64,000 nucleotides of DNA from Pseudoduganella plicata (GTDB taxonomy: Bacteria > Pseudomonadota > Gammaproteobacteria > Burkholderiales > Burkholderiaceae_D), in NCBI RefSeq assembly GCF_004421005.1, contig NZ_CP038026.1, positions 1,612,001 to 1,676,000 on the forward strand, in the 5' to 3' direction. Position 1 is the stretch's first letter, and each line of letters starts with the position of its first letter. Made by a program: the position numbers and the translations under genes. Below the pieces are notes generated by a model. The model was not told the origin of the DNA, searched no databases, and saw nothing but the letters and a program-made list of their open reading frames with translations. Shown here one piece after another: positions 44,943 through 57,028 of the stretch.

Positions 44943-45982
44943 GGGTGCCCGCTTTGCTGCGGCGCCGCGCCAGGGCCATGATGCCCAGGCCTGCGCCGAG
45001 CATGGCGTAGGTGGCCGGTTCGGGCACCGGATTGAGCAACACCGTACCGCAGGAGTATTCCGCATTGCAGCCATATCCAACAAGCTGACCCGCATCGTTG
45101 ACACCGGACACTTCGTAAAAATGCCAATCGCCATCGTCGATCTCTTCGAGGCCCCACAAACCCTCGGGGTGCCGAGCGTCGGCTGCGTGTTATGCTCCCT
45201 CATACCAACGATGTAGCCGTTCGCCATGTCGTAGGGTATACCCATCCCGATTGGCGGCCGCCAGCTGGAATTGAGTATCTCCAGCCATTGAGTCCCCCTA
45301 TCGGGCCAGTGATAGGCGCCATATATTTCGTCATTCGGGCCTAAACCTTCCCAGGTGGTGGCACCCCATCTGCCGTAGTCCTTCATGACGCCATCCCGGT
45401 ACAGGAAGGTACGCCATTCCCCCGAAGCCGTCTGCGCCTCGCCAAGCACGGTACCGGATTCGCTGACATCGATCACGCGGCTTTGCGCGCCGCCGAGCGT
45501 GCCGATGTCGCGGATGCCCCCGGCGGCGGTATAGAGGAAGCCCCGCGACCCGCCGCCCGCGATCTCGGAGTTACCACCTACCAGGCCGGCATTGTTGACT
45601 GCGACGGCCTCGCTGTTGTTGCCTCCCATCGTACCGATGTCCTGCATGACGCCGCTGGTGTATACGAATGCGTGCGCGGTCGTGCCCCCGCCAGCGTGGA
45701 ACGCCCCACAGCCATGCCAAGATCGTTGAGTTCGTTTCCGAAGACCTGCTTGCCGCCCAGCGTGCCAAGATCCACACGGCTGCCTGGGGTCAGGAATACC
45801 GCCCCATACTCCCAACTGCCGCCCACGTACCGATATTCGTTAGTCAGGACGACGCCGCTGTTGTTAATGTCGGCGCCTTGCATTGACGACGTCATCAATA
45901 GCTGGGCTACGTAGCGCGGCGCCTGCGCCATTGCGGCGACCGGCGTGGCCGCGAGAAGTATTACGAACAAGGTGATTCTCAT
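44926..45982 (-). pseudogene. HAF-repeat PEP-CTERM exported protein, broken by two frameshifts
   Basis: The reconstructed protein has 352 residues. It has a signal peptide (MRITLFVILLAATPVAAMAQA at 45982, with AAAGGGGA upstream), HAF repeats (VDLGTLGGKQVFGNELNDLG, DIGTMGGNNSEAVAVNNAG, DIGTLGGAQSRVIDVSESG) and a PEP-CTERM tag (VPEPATYAMLGAGLGIMALARRR). Two single-base losses break it: one in the C run 45685-45689, one in the G run 45166-45169. Adding one base at each restores the protein. The region looks lower in GC than its surroundings and is flanked by pilU 3'-end repeats, so it was probably acquired. It could be intact in the organism if the losses are sequencing errors. Confidence 0.8.
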
Positions 45983-46290
45983 GATGTGTCCCCTTTGCGA
46001 TGATATATGCGTCAAGCGCGCATGCGGCGCCGCGCAAGCACGATCCATCCCCAGCAGAGACATTGGTGCGATAACCAGGAGCGGCAGGTACGGCAATGTC
46101 GCGGCCTTCCGGGATACCGCGAGGATCCCGGAACTGACCGGCCGCGGCATGGCGCGCCGACACTGCCGTTCCCGTTATTCGAATGGTTATCGTATCGTCT
46201 TTGCGGTGCCTTTTCACTTACTATTTTTAACAAAAAAGGACGTGGTGAAGCCGCCACACAGCGCTCGCCGTGCGAGGTACGTTCCCGCCA
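45983..46290. other. Gene-free stretch upstream of the HAF gene
   Basis: 308 bases between the HAF gene start and the second pilU tail. It has AT-richer patches near 46210-46240 (CACTTACTATTTTTAACAAA) in an otherwise GC-rich sequence. It holds the likely minus-strand promoter of the HAF gene and the left junction of the pilU repeat. No coding signal, transposase or inverted terminal repeat was found. Confidence 0.5.
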
Positions 46291-46623
46291 ACGCGCACGC
46301 CCGCGGTCGAAGTGATGGTCAACACCCGCCATATCTCCGACCTGATCGAGAAAGGCGAGATCGGCCAGATCCGCGAAGCGCTGGAAAACAGCCTCTCGCC
46401 CGGCTCGCAGTCGTTCGAGCAGGCGCTGTACCGGCTGGTGCAGGAGGGCCGCGTGACGCAGGAAGAGGCGCTCGCGAACGCCGACTCGGCCACCAACCTG
46501 CTCTGGCTCCTCAACAACGGCCCGGATTCGCGCCAGGCGCGGCAGACCCCCACGGAACCGGCACCGGCAGCCGCCGACACGACGCCGGGCGCTTCGTTTA
46601 CCGAATTTACCCTCGACTCCTAA
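46291..46623 (+). pseudogene. pilU: Duplicated 3' end of pilU (repeat B)
   Basis: Encodes only the last 110 residues of a PilU, from TRTPAVEVMVNTRHISDLIEK to SFTEFTLDS. It is near-identical in protein to 44616-44942 until LLNNGPDSRQ, after which the tails differ. There is no Walker motif and no start. Its TAA overlaps the TAG of the convergent GNAT gene, which suggests that this copy is the original pilU 3' end, separated from its head by the inserted HAF gene and a second tail. Confidence 0.85.
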
Positions 46624-47108
46624 GACTGCCACACCATCTCGGTGCGCACCGCGTCCTCCGCCACCACAGCGAAGCCGCAGGCAAGGTACAGCTGGCGCGC
46701 ACGTGGATTGGTGCGCAACACGGACAACGCCAGCGGCACATTGCGCAGCGCGGCCGCCGCCTGCAGCCGGCGCAGCAGCGTAGCGCCGAGGCCCTGCCCC
46801 CGCACTTCGGGCAGCAGCGAGATATCGACAAGACGGGTCGCGCCAGGGGCTTCGTCGACGACGAGGCGCCCCACCGGCGCACCGTCCCGCTCCACCACGA
46901 GATACTGCGCCTGCGGATAGACGCCCCGGTAGCCGGCTGCCTGGGCCTGCGCCTGCATGGCGATGAGGGCATCGACGGACGCCGGATCGAGCGCCACCAG
47001 CACCCGCAGGTCGTCCCGCGTGGACGCGTACAACCGCTGCAGGAAGGCTTCATCCGCGGGTTGCGCGGGGCGCGTGGTCAGGGTCGCAGGGGTCGTCAGA
47101 ATCGTCAT
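46620..47108 (-). CDS. GNAT-family N-acetyltransferase
   Basis: 162 residues of the GCN5 fold. The acetyl-CoA loop is LLPEVRGQGLGATLLRRLQAAAA (R/QxxGxG/A), preceded by LVVERDGAPVGRLVVDEAPGATRLVDIS, with a C-terminal NPRARQLYLACGFAVV. The N-terminus TRPAQPADEAFLQRLYASTRDDL is typical of small-molecule or ribosomal-protein acetyltransferases. The start is at 47108. The stop overlaps the pilU tail. The substrate is unknown. Confidence 0.9.
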   Translation of the reverse strand: MTILTTPATLTTRPAQPADEAFLQRLYASTRDDLRVLVALDPASVDALIAMQAQAQAAGYRGVYPQAQYLVVERDGAPVGRLVVDEAPGATRLVDISLLPEVRGQGLGATLLRRLQAAAALRNVPLALSVLRTNPRARQLYLACGFAVVAEDAVRTEMVWQS

Positions 47109-47170
47109 GGCGGGCGGGCAAACGATGGCGGAACTGCTATCATCGTCCTTCCCCGACTCCCGTGCAAGTC

Positions 47171-48197
47171 ATGAACGATCGCGAGAAGTTGCGCCAGCTC
47201 GGTCAGGCGCTGACCGCGCCGGGCCGCGCCACCCTGGAAGTGCTGCCCGAAGCGGCCGCGCTGTGCGAACTGATGGAACGCCGGTCCACGCTGCCATCGC
47301 CGGCTGGCACCACGCTGGGTCCGGGCAGCACGCTGCTGGACTCCGGGCTTGCCCTGTCGCCCGCCGAAGCGGCACTGTGCGCGCGCCAGCCCCTGCGTAC
47401 GATCGTCTTCATTCGCGCCTTGCTGGCCGCTATCGAAACGCAAGCCGCAGCGGCGTCCGGTCCCGTGCAGGTGCTGTACGCCGCTGCGGCCCATACGCGC
47501 CGCTGGCGCTGCCGCTGATGGCGATGCTCGGCCCCGAGCGAGCCGCATTCACGCTGCTCGACATCCACGAAGCGTCCATCGGCCACGTGCGTGCGCTGGT
47601 CGGGACCTTGGCCTGTCCGCTTGCGTGGCAGACTACGTGCAGGCCGACGCCACCCGCTATCGCATCGATCCGGCCCGGCCGCCTCACGTCATCGTCACGG
47701 AGACAATGAACGCGGCACTGCGCACCGAACCGCAGGTGGCGATCGCCCGCCATCTGGTGAAGCAGGCGCCGGGCGCGCTGCTGGTGCCGGAGCGCGTCAC
47801 CGTGCGCGCCTGCCTGCTCGATCCGGCCGCCGAACTGACGCCGCCGGTGTGGCCAGGGCAGCCGGTACCACCGCTGCGGCGCGATCGCATCGAGCTCGGT
47901 ACCGTGTTCGAACTGAGTCGCGCCACGATCGTCGCATGGCACGGCATCGATGGCGCCACGCTGCCGGCGGCGGCGATCACGGTGCCGCCGGCGCTGGCGC
48001 CGCGTTATGCGGCCCGGCTGATGACGCGCATCGACGCCTTCGGCCCGCACCGGCTGGACGGTTACGAAAGCAGCCTGAATCTGCCGCAACGCCTGCCGGG
48101 CCGCCCGGTCCTCGGTGGCGGGGAGCGGCTGGTGTTCGACTACCGGCTGGGCAGCGAGCCGGGTCTGGCGTGCCGGGTCGCACGGCCGTCCGCATGA
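47171..48197 (+). pseudogene. SAM-dependent methyltransferase-like gene with two frameshifts
   Basis: Reassembled, it encodes 342 residues. The first third (MNDREKLRQLGQALTAPGRATLEVLPEAAAL) reads in one frame. Motif-I-like CGPYAPLALPLMAMLGPE and LLDIHEASIGHVRAL are in a second frame from about 47485. From about 47604 a third frame carries GLSACVADYVQADATRYRIDPARPPHVIVTETMN and the rest to the TAG-free end at 48197. One base lost near 47484 and one in GGG (47602-47604) explain both breaks. The order SAM motif then VIVTETMN recalls protein-arginine-type methyltransferases, but the assignment is weak. The gene may be intact in the organism. Confidence 0.6.
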
Positions 48198-48325
48198 ATG
48201 CACCGCCGCGGCTGGCAAGACGATAGCGGCCGGCCCGGATGGCCCTCCGTGCGCGATATAATGTCGCACCCTATTTCACCAGCAGGCCGCCAGCGCGGCC
48301 TGTGCACGACTCACTTCGACATTCC

Positions 48326-49816
<1,491 letters not shown>

Positions 49817-49835
49817 CGGCATAATCGAGAACACC

Positions 49836-50723
49836 ATGGATACCACCCTTTTCACGACCCCGCGCGACCTGCTGCGCTATGCGACGACCCGCTTCAACAC
49901 GGAGGGGCTGTTCTTCGGCCACGGCAGCGCCGAGGCGTTCGACGAGGCGGCCTACCTGCTGCTGCACACCCTGAAGCTCCCGCTGGACAAGCTGGAACCG
50001 TTCCTGGACGCGCGCCTGCTGCCCGAGGAAGTGCAGCGCGTGCTGGCCGTGATCGAGCGCCGCGCGACCGACCGCATCCCGGCCGCCTACATCACCAACG
50101 AGGCATGGCTGGGCACCTACAGCTTCTACGTGGACGAGCGCACCATCGTGCCCCGTTCGTACATCGCCGAACTGATTCCAGAGTACTTCGCACCGTGGGT
50201 CAACAACCCGGAAGGCATCGAGAACGTGCTTGAACTGTGCACGGGTTCCGGCTGCCTGGCCATCATGATGGCCGACGCGTTTCCGGATGCGCAGGTGGAC
50301 GCGGCCGACATCTCGCCCGACGCGCTGGCCGTTGCGCAGCGCAACGTGGACACGTACAAGCTGGCCGGCCGCGTGAACCTGATCGCGTCGGATCTTTACG
50401 CGAACGTGCCGGCCAGGAAATACGACCTGATCGTCACCAATCCGCCGTACGTGAATTCCGGCTCGATGGCGCAGCTGCCGAAAGAGTATCTGCACGAACC
50501 GCAGATCGCCCTGGACGGCGGCAGCGACGGCATGGACCTGGTGCGCAAGATTGTTGCCGGTGCCGCCGAGCGCCTGACGGACGACGGCCTCCTGATCGTC
50601 GAAATCGGCAACGAGAAGGCATTCGCCGAAGCAGCCTTCGGCCACCTCGGTCTGACGTGGCTGACCACGAGCCAGGGCGACGACATGGTCTTCCTTCTGA
50701 CGGCCGACCAGCTCAAGCTCTGA
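49836..50723 (+). CDS. prmB: Ribosomal protein L3 N5-glutamine methyltransferase
   Basis: 295-residue SAM methyltransferase that modifies glutamine of ribosomal protein L3. It shows the HemK-family motif I ENVLELCTGSGCLAIMMADAFPDAQVDAADISPDAL and the catalytic NPPY motif in DLIVTNPPYVNSGSMAQLPKEY. The N-terminal domain LRYATTRFNTEGLFFGHG is typical of PrmB and distinguishes it from PrmC. It follows dapE by 19 bases. Confidence 0.93.
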   Translation: MDTTLFTTPRDLLRYATTRFNTEGLFFGHGSAEAFDEAAYLLLHTLKLPLDKLEPFLDARLLPEEVQRVLAVIERRATDRIPAAYITNEAWLGTYSFYVDERTIVPRSYIAELIPEYFAPWVNNPEGIENVLELCTGSGCLAIMMADAFPDAQVDAADISPDALAVAQRNVDTYKLAGRVNLIASDLYANVPARKYDLIVTNPPYVNSGSMAQLPKEYLHEPQIALDGGSDGMDLVRKIVAGAAERLTDDGLLIVEIGNEKAFAEAAFGHLGLTWLTTSQGDDMVFLLTADQLKL

Positions 50724-50824
50724 CCGAAAGACCTGCACTGGCCAGGGCAGGTCAGGGCAATTAGATCGGCTTTGTCCTGCTCCCCGCCGGCCAGCCAAGC
50801 TGTAACGAACACTGAAAATTCAAG

Positions 50825-52831
<2,007 letters not shown>

Positions 52832-52837
52832 TGCACC

Positions 52838-52890
52838 GGGGACTGGCACGCGTCTCAGGGCCGTCCGCCCTGTGACAAGTGCCAGTCCCC
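52838..52890. repeat. Long gene-end hairpin after the ABC-F gene
   Basis: GGGGACTGGCAC (52838-52849) and GTGCCAGTCCCC (52879-52890) are perfect 12-bp complements. Inside, CAGGGC (52856-52861) pairs with GCCCTG (52867-52872). It lies between convergent genes and has the shared CCCTGT core but lacks a T-run. Confidence 0.6.
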
Positions 52891-52944
52891 AGGTTGATTC
52901 TCCCGGCGCCGATTGGATGGTGCCTTCTGCCGGGGACCGGCGGC

Positions 52945-53465
52945 TCACGCTGCATGGCGCGCCGCGAGATTCACCTTGCGGATCGCCATCAGCTTGTCGA
53001 TATCGACGACGATCATCCGGCGCTCGCCCGCTTCCCCAACCCCAACAGGTAATCAGCTTCCGGCGCTCCGTCGGCCTCCAGGCTGGGGAACGGCCGGATG
53101 TCGCTGTCGGCCAGCATGACGATATCCGTCACCCCATCCGTCACCATCCCCATCACACAGGTCGACAGGCGCAGGATGATCACGTCCGTGCCGGTATCGT
53201 GCTGCGGCGCGCGCGGGCCGAAGGCGATGCGCATGTCGACGATGGGCATGATGACGCCGCGCGACACGGCCACCCCGCTGAGGATTTCGCCGTCGGCGGC
53301 GAAGCGCTCCAGCGCCTTGAGCGGCCGCAGTTCCTGCACGTTGCGGTAATCCAGTGCGTATTCCAGGCCGCCCAGGCGGAAGGTGCGATACTGCCTTGCC
53401 GGTCGTGCGGCGCTCTCGTTTCTGCGCAGGGCGGCGTGGGCCAGAACTGGTTCGGTATCGGGCAT
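52945..53465 (-). CDS. CheW-domain chemotaxis adaptor (C-terminal frameshift)
   Basis: CheW-like protein coupling chemoreceptors to a kinase. The fold is clear: YRTFRLGGLEYALDYRNVQELRPLKALER, GVAVSRGVIMPIVDMRIAFG and VIILRLSTCVMGMVTDGVTDIVML. The frame from the ATG at 53465 ends early (LLGLGKRASAG at 53013), while the proper end GERRMIVVDIDKLMAIRKVN continues in another frame to a TGA at 52945-52947. One base missing from CCCC (53034-53037) accounts for this; restored, the protein has 173 residues. It is probably a sequencing error. No cheA or receptor gene is in the window. Confidence 0.85.
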
Positions 53466-53572
53466 GGTGTTCCTTTCTTCCGGGAGAAGCCGCGGTCGCA
53501 AAGCAGCAGGGTCAGGCATGGGTCATCCTAGCTGTCGGCGCCGCTTACACGTTGACACAGCTCAAGTCGACC

Positions 53573-55465
53573 TCAGTCCGGGTCGCCCCCTTGTCGTTCG
53601 CGCGCGGCGGGCGGCCACGCCAGCGTGCCCGTGCTGCCGCTCCAGACGGGCGCACGCGTCTGCGCTTCCGCCCGCAATCGTGTCCGCACGTCCCTGGCCG
53701 GCAAGTCGTAGGCAGCGCCATGCTCCGGGTTGTACGGCATTGCGCGCATGACGGTCTCGCCGGCCAGCAGCCGTACGCGGCAGCTGGCGGCACCGGCCAG
53801 CGCATCCTTGCGCGCCTGCGCCGCGCGCGCACCCTCCTGCATCAACGCCTGCTGCGTTTGCGCCTGCCGCGCTGCAAGCGACAGCTGCGCCACTTCCTGC
53901 AGCGCCGGGCCGACCTGGAGGCGGATTTTCTGGAACGCGCGCAGCTGCTCCGGTGTCAGGACCACTTCGCGCTGGCGCACCCGCTGTGCCAGCGCCAGGT
54001 AGGCGCTGACCTCCCGGCGGCCTGTGATGACGTCGATGGCGTCCCGGTGACGCTGAGTCAGCCGCGCGTAGGACTGGCCGCGCGCAGCAAGGTCGGCGAT
54101 CTCGTCATCGATCCGCGAGGTATCGGCCACCAGTGCGAACAGCATCATCTCGCCATGCTTGTGCGGCCCGGCACTCTCGATGACGATGCTGCGCGCCGCG
54201 ATGGCGCAGCCGCTCGCGCTGCCGATGACTACTTCGTCCGCCATGATTTCGCAATTGATCGCAACGCCGATGCGCACACGGGTGCCGGTGATGATGCAGC
54301 TCTGGGCGCGCTGCACGGCGACCTCGCCGGCTCTCGTCTGCAGCACGGCGTTGGCCGCCACGCCCGCCACGCGGATGGCGCCGTCCGCATTGATGGCGGT
54401 GCCCCCCATCAGGTTATGGCGCAGGACGATCGTGCCGCCGCGCGAGACAATGCGGCCGAACACGTCGCCGTGAATCGTGATGTTGCCGCCTTCGACGACG
54501 CGGTTCTCCTGCACTTCGCCGAATTCCTCGTACTCGCCCGTCAGTTGCAGGTTGCCCGTCGTGCGCACGCTGACGCCCTCCCGGCTGACGATCCTGGGGC
54601 CGATGGAGATGCGGCGGCTGCGGCGGTCGACGTTGACGAAGCCCTGCACCGCGGCGACGAGGAAGTCGGTGCCGTCGAGGTGCTCGATGACGGTGCCGGT
54701 GCCGGCTACCGACGTCAGTTCCACGTCCTTCGGCACGGGCGCCTCGATGGGAATGCCGGACAGCTCGTAGCCGCGGATCCCAGGGACGGGCAGCATCTTC
54801 TTCAGAAGCCGCGTGCGTGCGCTCACCTGCGGAAAGCGGTTCTGGAAGGTGTGCAGGTCCAGCTTGCCGTTGGCGCCCTCGCGCGGTGCGTTGGATCGGT
54901 GCAGCGCTTCCGTCACTTCGACAATGGCCCCGTCCCGGCCCGGCACCGCGTCGCGCCGCCGCGCTACCAGACAGCGCCCGGGCTTGCCGTTGCCGATGGC
55001 GGCGCGCACGGCCACGGCGTCGATGCCGAAGCGGATGCCCTTCTGCCACATGTCCGCCACGAACTCGTCGAAGCGCAGCGTCTCGCCCTGGTTTGCATCC
55101 TGGGTTGCGGCGCCGGCATCCAGGAAGACGGGCTCGAAGTAATAATCGGCCTCGCCAAGGACGATCTTGACGGACTTGTACAGCGCGCGCCGCGCCAGCG
55201 CTAACGGCTCGACGGTGTCAGCGAACCGGACCGGCTCGTCCGCCTCGCCGGACGATGCGTCGTACAGCAGGTGCAGGAACAGGTCGTAGTCGAGCCCGGA
55301 AAAATACGCGCCGGAGAGGAACGTCTGGCCCACCGCGGCCTGCCGCTCGGCAGCGGTACTGGACGCACGGAAGAACACACCGTCGTCGCGCCGTTGCAGC
55401 ACCGGCTCCGGCGTTGCGCCGACGGGTGCCGCTGGCGACACGCTGCTGAATGGCTGATTGCCCAA
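53573..55465 (-). CDS. FapA/DUF342-family protein
   Basis: About 630 residues. The N-terminal half is unfamiliar (TFLSGAYFSGLDYDLFLHLLYD). The middle holds the FapA signature region (TRLLKKMLPVPGIRGYELSGIPIEAPVPKDVEL), followed by the DUF342 beta-helix with repeated hydrophobic rungs (GGNITIHGDVFGRIVSRGGTIVL, VRIGVAINCEIMADEVVIG) and a C-terminal coiled-coil region (LRAFQKIRLQVGPALQEVAQLSLAARQAQ). The start is uncertain: a TTG at 55465 with GGGGG upstream fits best; the frame stays open to 55615. FapA proteins affect flagellar or polar assembly; here a CheW gene lies downstream. Confidence 0.8.
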   Translation of the reverse strand: MGNQPFSSVSPAAPVGATPEPVLQRRDDGVFFRASSTAAERQAAVGQTFLSGAYFSGLDYDLFLHLLYDASSGEADEPVRFADTVEPLALARRALYKSVKIVLGEADYYFEPVFLDAGAATQDANQGETLRFDEFVADMWQKGIRFGIDAVAVRAAIGNGKPGRCLVARRRDAVPGRDGAIVEVTEALHRSNAPREGANGKLDLHTFQNRFPQVSARTRLLKKMLPVPGIRGYELSGIPIEAPVPKDVELTSVAGTGTVIEHLDGTDFLVAAVQGFVNVDRRSRRISIGPRIVSREGVSVRTTGNLQLTGEYEEFGEVQENRVVEGGNITIHGDVFGRIVSRGGTIVLRHNLMGGTAINADGAIRVAGVAANAVLQTRAGEVAVQRAQSCIITGTRVRIGVAINCEIMADEVVIGSASGCAIAARSIVIESAGPHKHGEMMLFALVADTSRIDDEIADLAARGQSYARLTQRHRDAIDVITGRREVSAYLALAQRVRQREVVLTPEQLRAFQKIRLQVGPALQEVAQLSLAARQAQTQQALMQEGARAAQARKDALAGAASCRVRLLAGETVMRAMPYNPEHGAAYDLPARDVRTRLRAEAQTRAPVWSGSTGTLAWPPAARERQGGDPD

Positions 55466-55580
55466 GATGCCCCCGACTTCGTTTAGATTCCATATGGAAA
55501 CTATAGAAGTCCTGGCGCGACGCTGTTTAAGCCAAAACAAACAAGGACGAAACGGGACGAAGACTGCCCGCGCGATGTCC

Positions 55581-55613
55581 AAAAACAACGGGGCCGTTCC
55601 TGCAAACGGCCCC
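55581..55613 (-). terminator. Terminator of the small secreted protein gene
   Basis: GGGGCCGTT (55590-55598) and AACGGCCCC (55605-55613) form a 9-bp stem with a six-base loop. On the minus strand GTTGTTTTT follows. It lies 25 bases past the stop of the 55.6-56.0 kb gene. Confidence 0.8.
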
Positions 55614-55637
55614 ATGCAAAAAATTAAATACTTTCGG

Positions 55638-56036
55638 TTAGCGGCGCGGCGTCACGGAATACACTTCCTGTCCCGCCTCGTTGATCTGGCGCCGCAGATC
55701 GCGCCGCTCGTCCGCCGTCATCCGGCTCATGCGGCGATTCATCTCCGCATTGTTGGCGTTTTCCTGCATGATGCGGCGCTGCTCCTCGGCGCGCGCTTCG
55801 AACGAGCGCTGGTCGGCCGCGTCGCCCCAGCGGCTGTCGCGGAAATCGCGGCGGTTCTGCTGGGCTTGCTGGCTGCGGTCGTCGCGCCGCGGCGGCCCGT
55901 CGTTGGGGTTGGCCTGGGCGATGCCTGCCAGCAGGCTGACCGCGGTAGCCGCGAGCATGGCCGCAAGCAAACCGGCGGCACGCGGGCGCATCGCTGCGCC
56001 GCTCGCCCTGCTCCGATTGTTTGCCCGATCGCTCAT
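55638..56036 (-). CDS. Small secreted, charged protein of unknown function
   Basis: 132 residues from the ATG at 56036 (GAGAGGGG upstream). A signal peptide-like stretch (AAGLLAAMLAATAVSLLAGIAQA) is preceded by a basic N-terminal region RANNRSRASG. The mature part is very charged and Arg/Gln/Asp-rich (RRDDRSQQAQQNRRDFRD, EEQRRIMQENANNAEMNRR, DERRDLRRQINEAGQEV), helical and coiled-coil-like. It recalls periplasmic stress proteins of the Spy/CpxP type but lacks their LTxxQ motif. It is a single gene divergent from ompR and ended by a terminator. Confidence 0.7.
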   Translation of the reverse strand: MSDRANNRSRASGAAMRPRAAGLLAAMLAATAVSLLAGIAQANPNDGPPRRDDRSQQAQQNRRDFRDSRWGDAADQRSFEARAEEQRRIMQENANNAEMNRRMSRMTADERRDLRRQINEAGQEVYSVTPRR

Positions 56037-56254
56037 GCTGTACCCCTCTCCTTCGGTCTTGATCATCTGCTAAACTGCACCGGATATCCGTATTGATACT
56101 GCATCCGATGGTCAAAGTGTATGCCCCTTTCCTGCCGGGGGTAAGGGGGATAGGGTAAAGAATGTAACACTTTGTAATGGGTGGTCGTCGCGACGCCCCG
56201 TCGCGCATTATGACGTTACCATAGCGACATGGTTCTGACAATTCCGACAGCCTT

Positions 56255-57021
56255 ATGACTACCACAACCACTGACTCCGGCAACACTCCCGTTAACAGCA
56301 ATGGCCACCAGGCCAAGATCATGGTAGTGGACGACGACGTCCGCCTGCGCGATCTGCTGCGCCGCTACCTGACCGAACAGGGCTTCAATGTTTTCACCGC
56401 CGAGAACGCCACGGCGATGAACAAGCTGTGGCTGCGCGAGCGCTACGACCTGCTCGTGCTGGACCTGATGCTGCCCGGCGAGGACGGGCTGTCGATCTGC
56501 CGCCGCCTGCGCGGCGCGGGGACCAGACCCCGATCATCATGCTGACCGCGAAAGGCGAGGACGTGGACCGCATCGTCGGCCTTGAAATGGGGGCGGACGA
56601 TTACCTGCCCAAACCATTCAATCCGCGCGAGCTGGTGGCCCGTATCGGCGCAGTGCTGCGCCGCAAGGCGCCGGACGAGATTCCGGGCGCGCCTTCGGAA
56701 ACCCCGCAGACGTTCGAGTTCGGCCAGTTCGTGCTGGACCTGGGCACCCGCACGCTGAAGAAGAATGGCGAAACGGTGCCGCTGACCACCGGCGAATTTT
56801 CCGTGCTGAAAGTGTTTGCCCGTCATGCGCGCCAGCCGCTGTCGCGCGAGAAGCTGATGGAGCTGGCGCGCGGGCGCGAATACGAAGTGTTCGACCGCAG
56901 CCTGGACGTGCAGATCTCGCGCCTGCGCAAGCTGATCGAACCGGACCCGTCGAGCCCCCTCTACATCCAGACCGTCTGGGGCCTGGGCTATGTGTTCATC
57001 CCGGAGGGACAGCCGCGCTGA
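56255..57021 (+). CDS. ompR: OmpR-type response regulator (internal frameshift)
   Basis: DNA-binding response regulator. The receiver has KIMVVDDDVRLRDLLRRYL and phospho-acceptor Asp in LLVLDLMLPGEDGLS. The frame from the ATG at 56255 stops at 56545, while the continuation QTPIIMLTAKGEDVDRIVGLEMGADDYLPKPF and the winged-helix domain (PLSREKLMELARGREYEVFDRSLDVQISRLRKL) run in another frame to 57021. One G missing from GGGG (56518-56521) joins them into about 255 residues. It is almost certainly an assembly error. envZ starts seven bases downstream, so this is the ompR-envZ operon for osmotic and outer-membrane control. Confidence 0.92.
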
Positions 57022-57028
57022 TCCCCGC

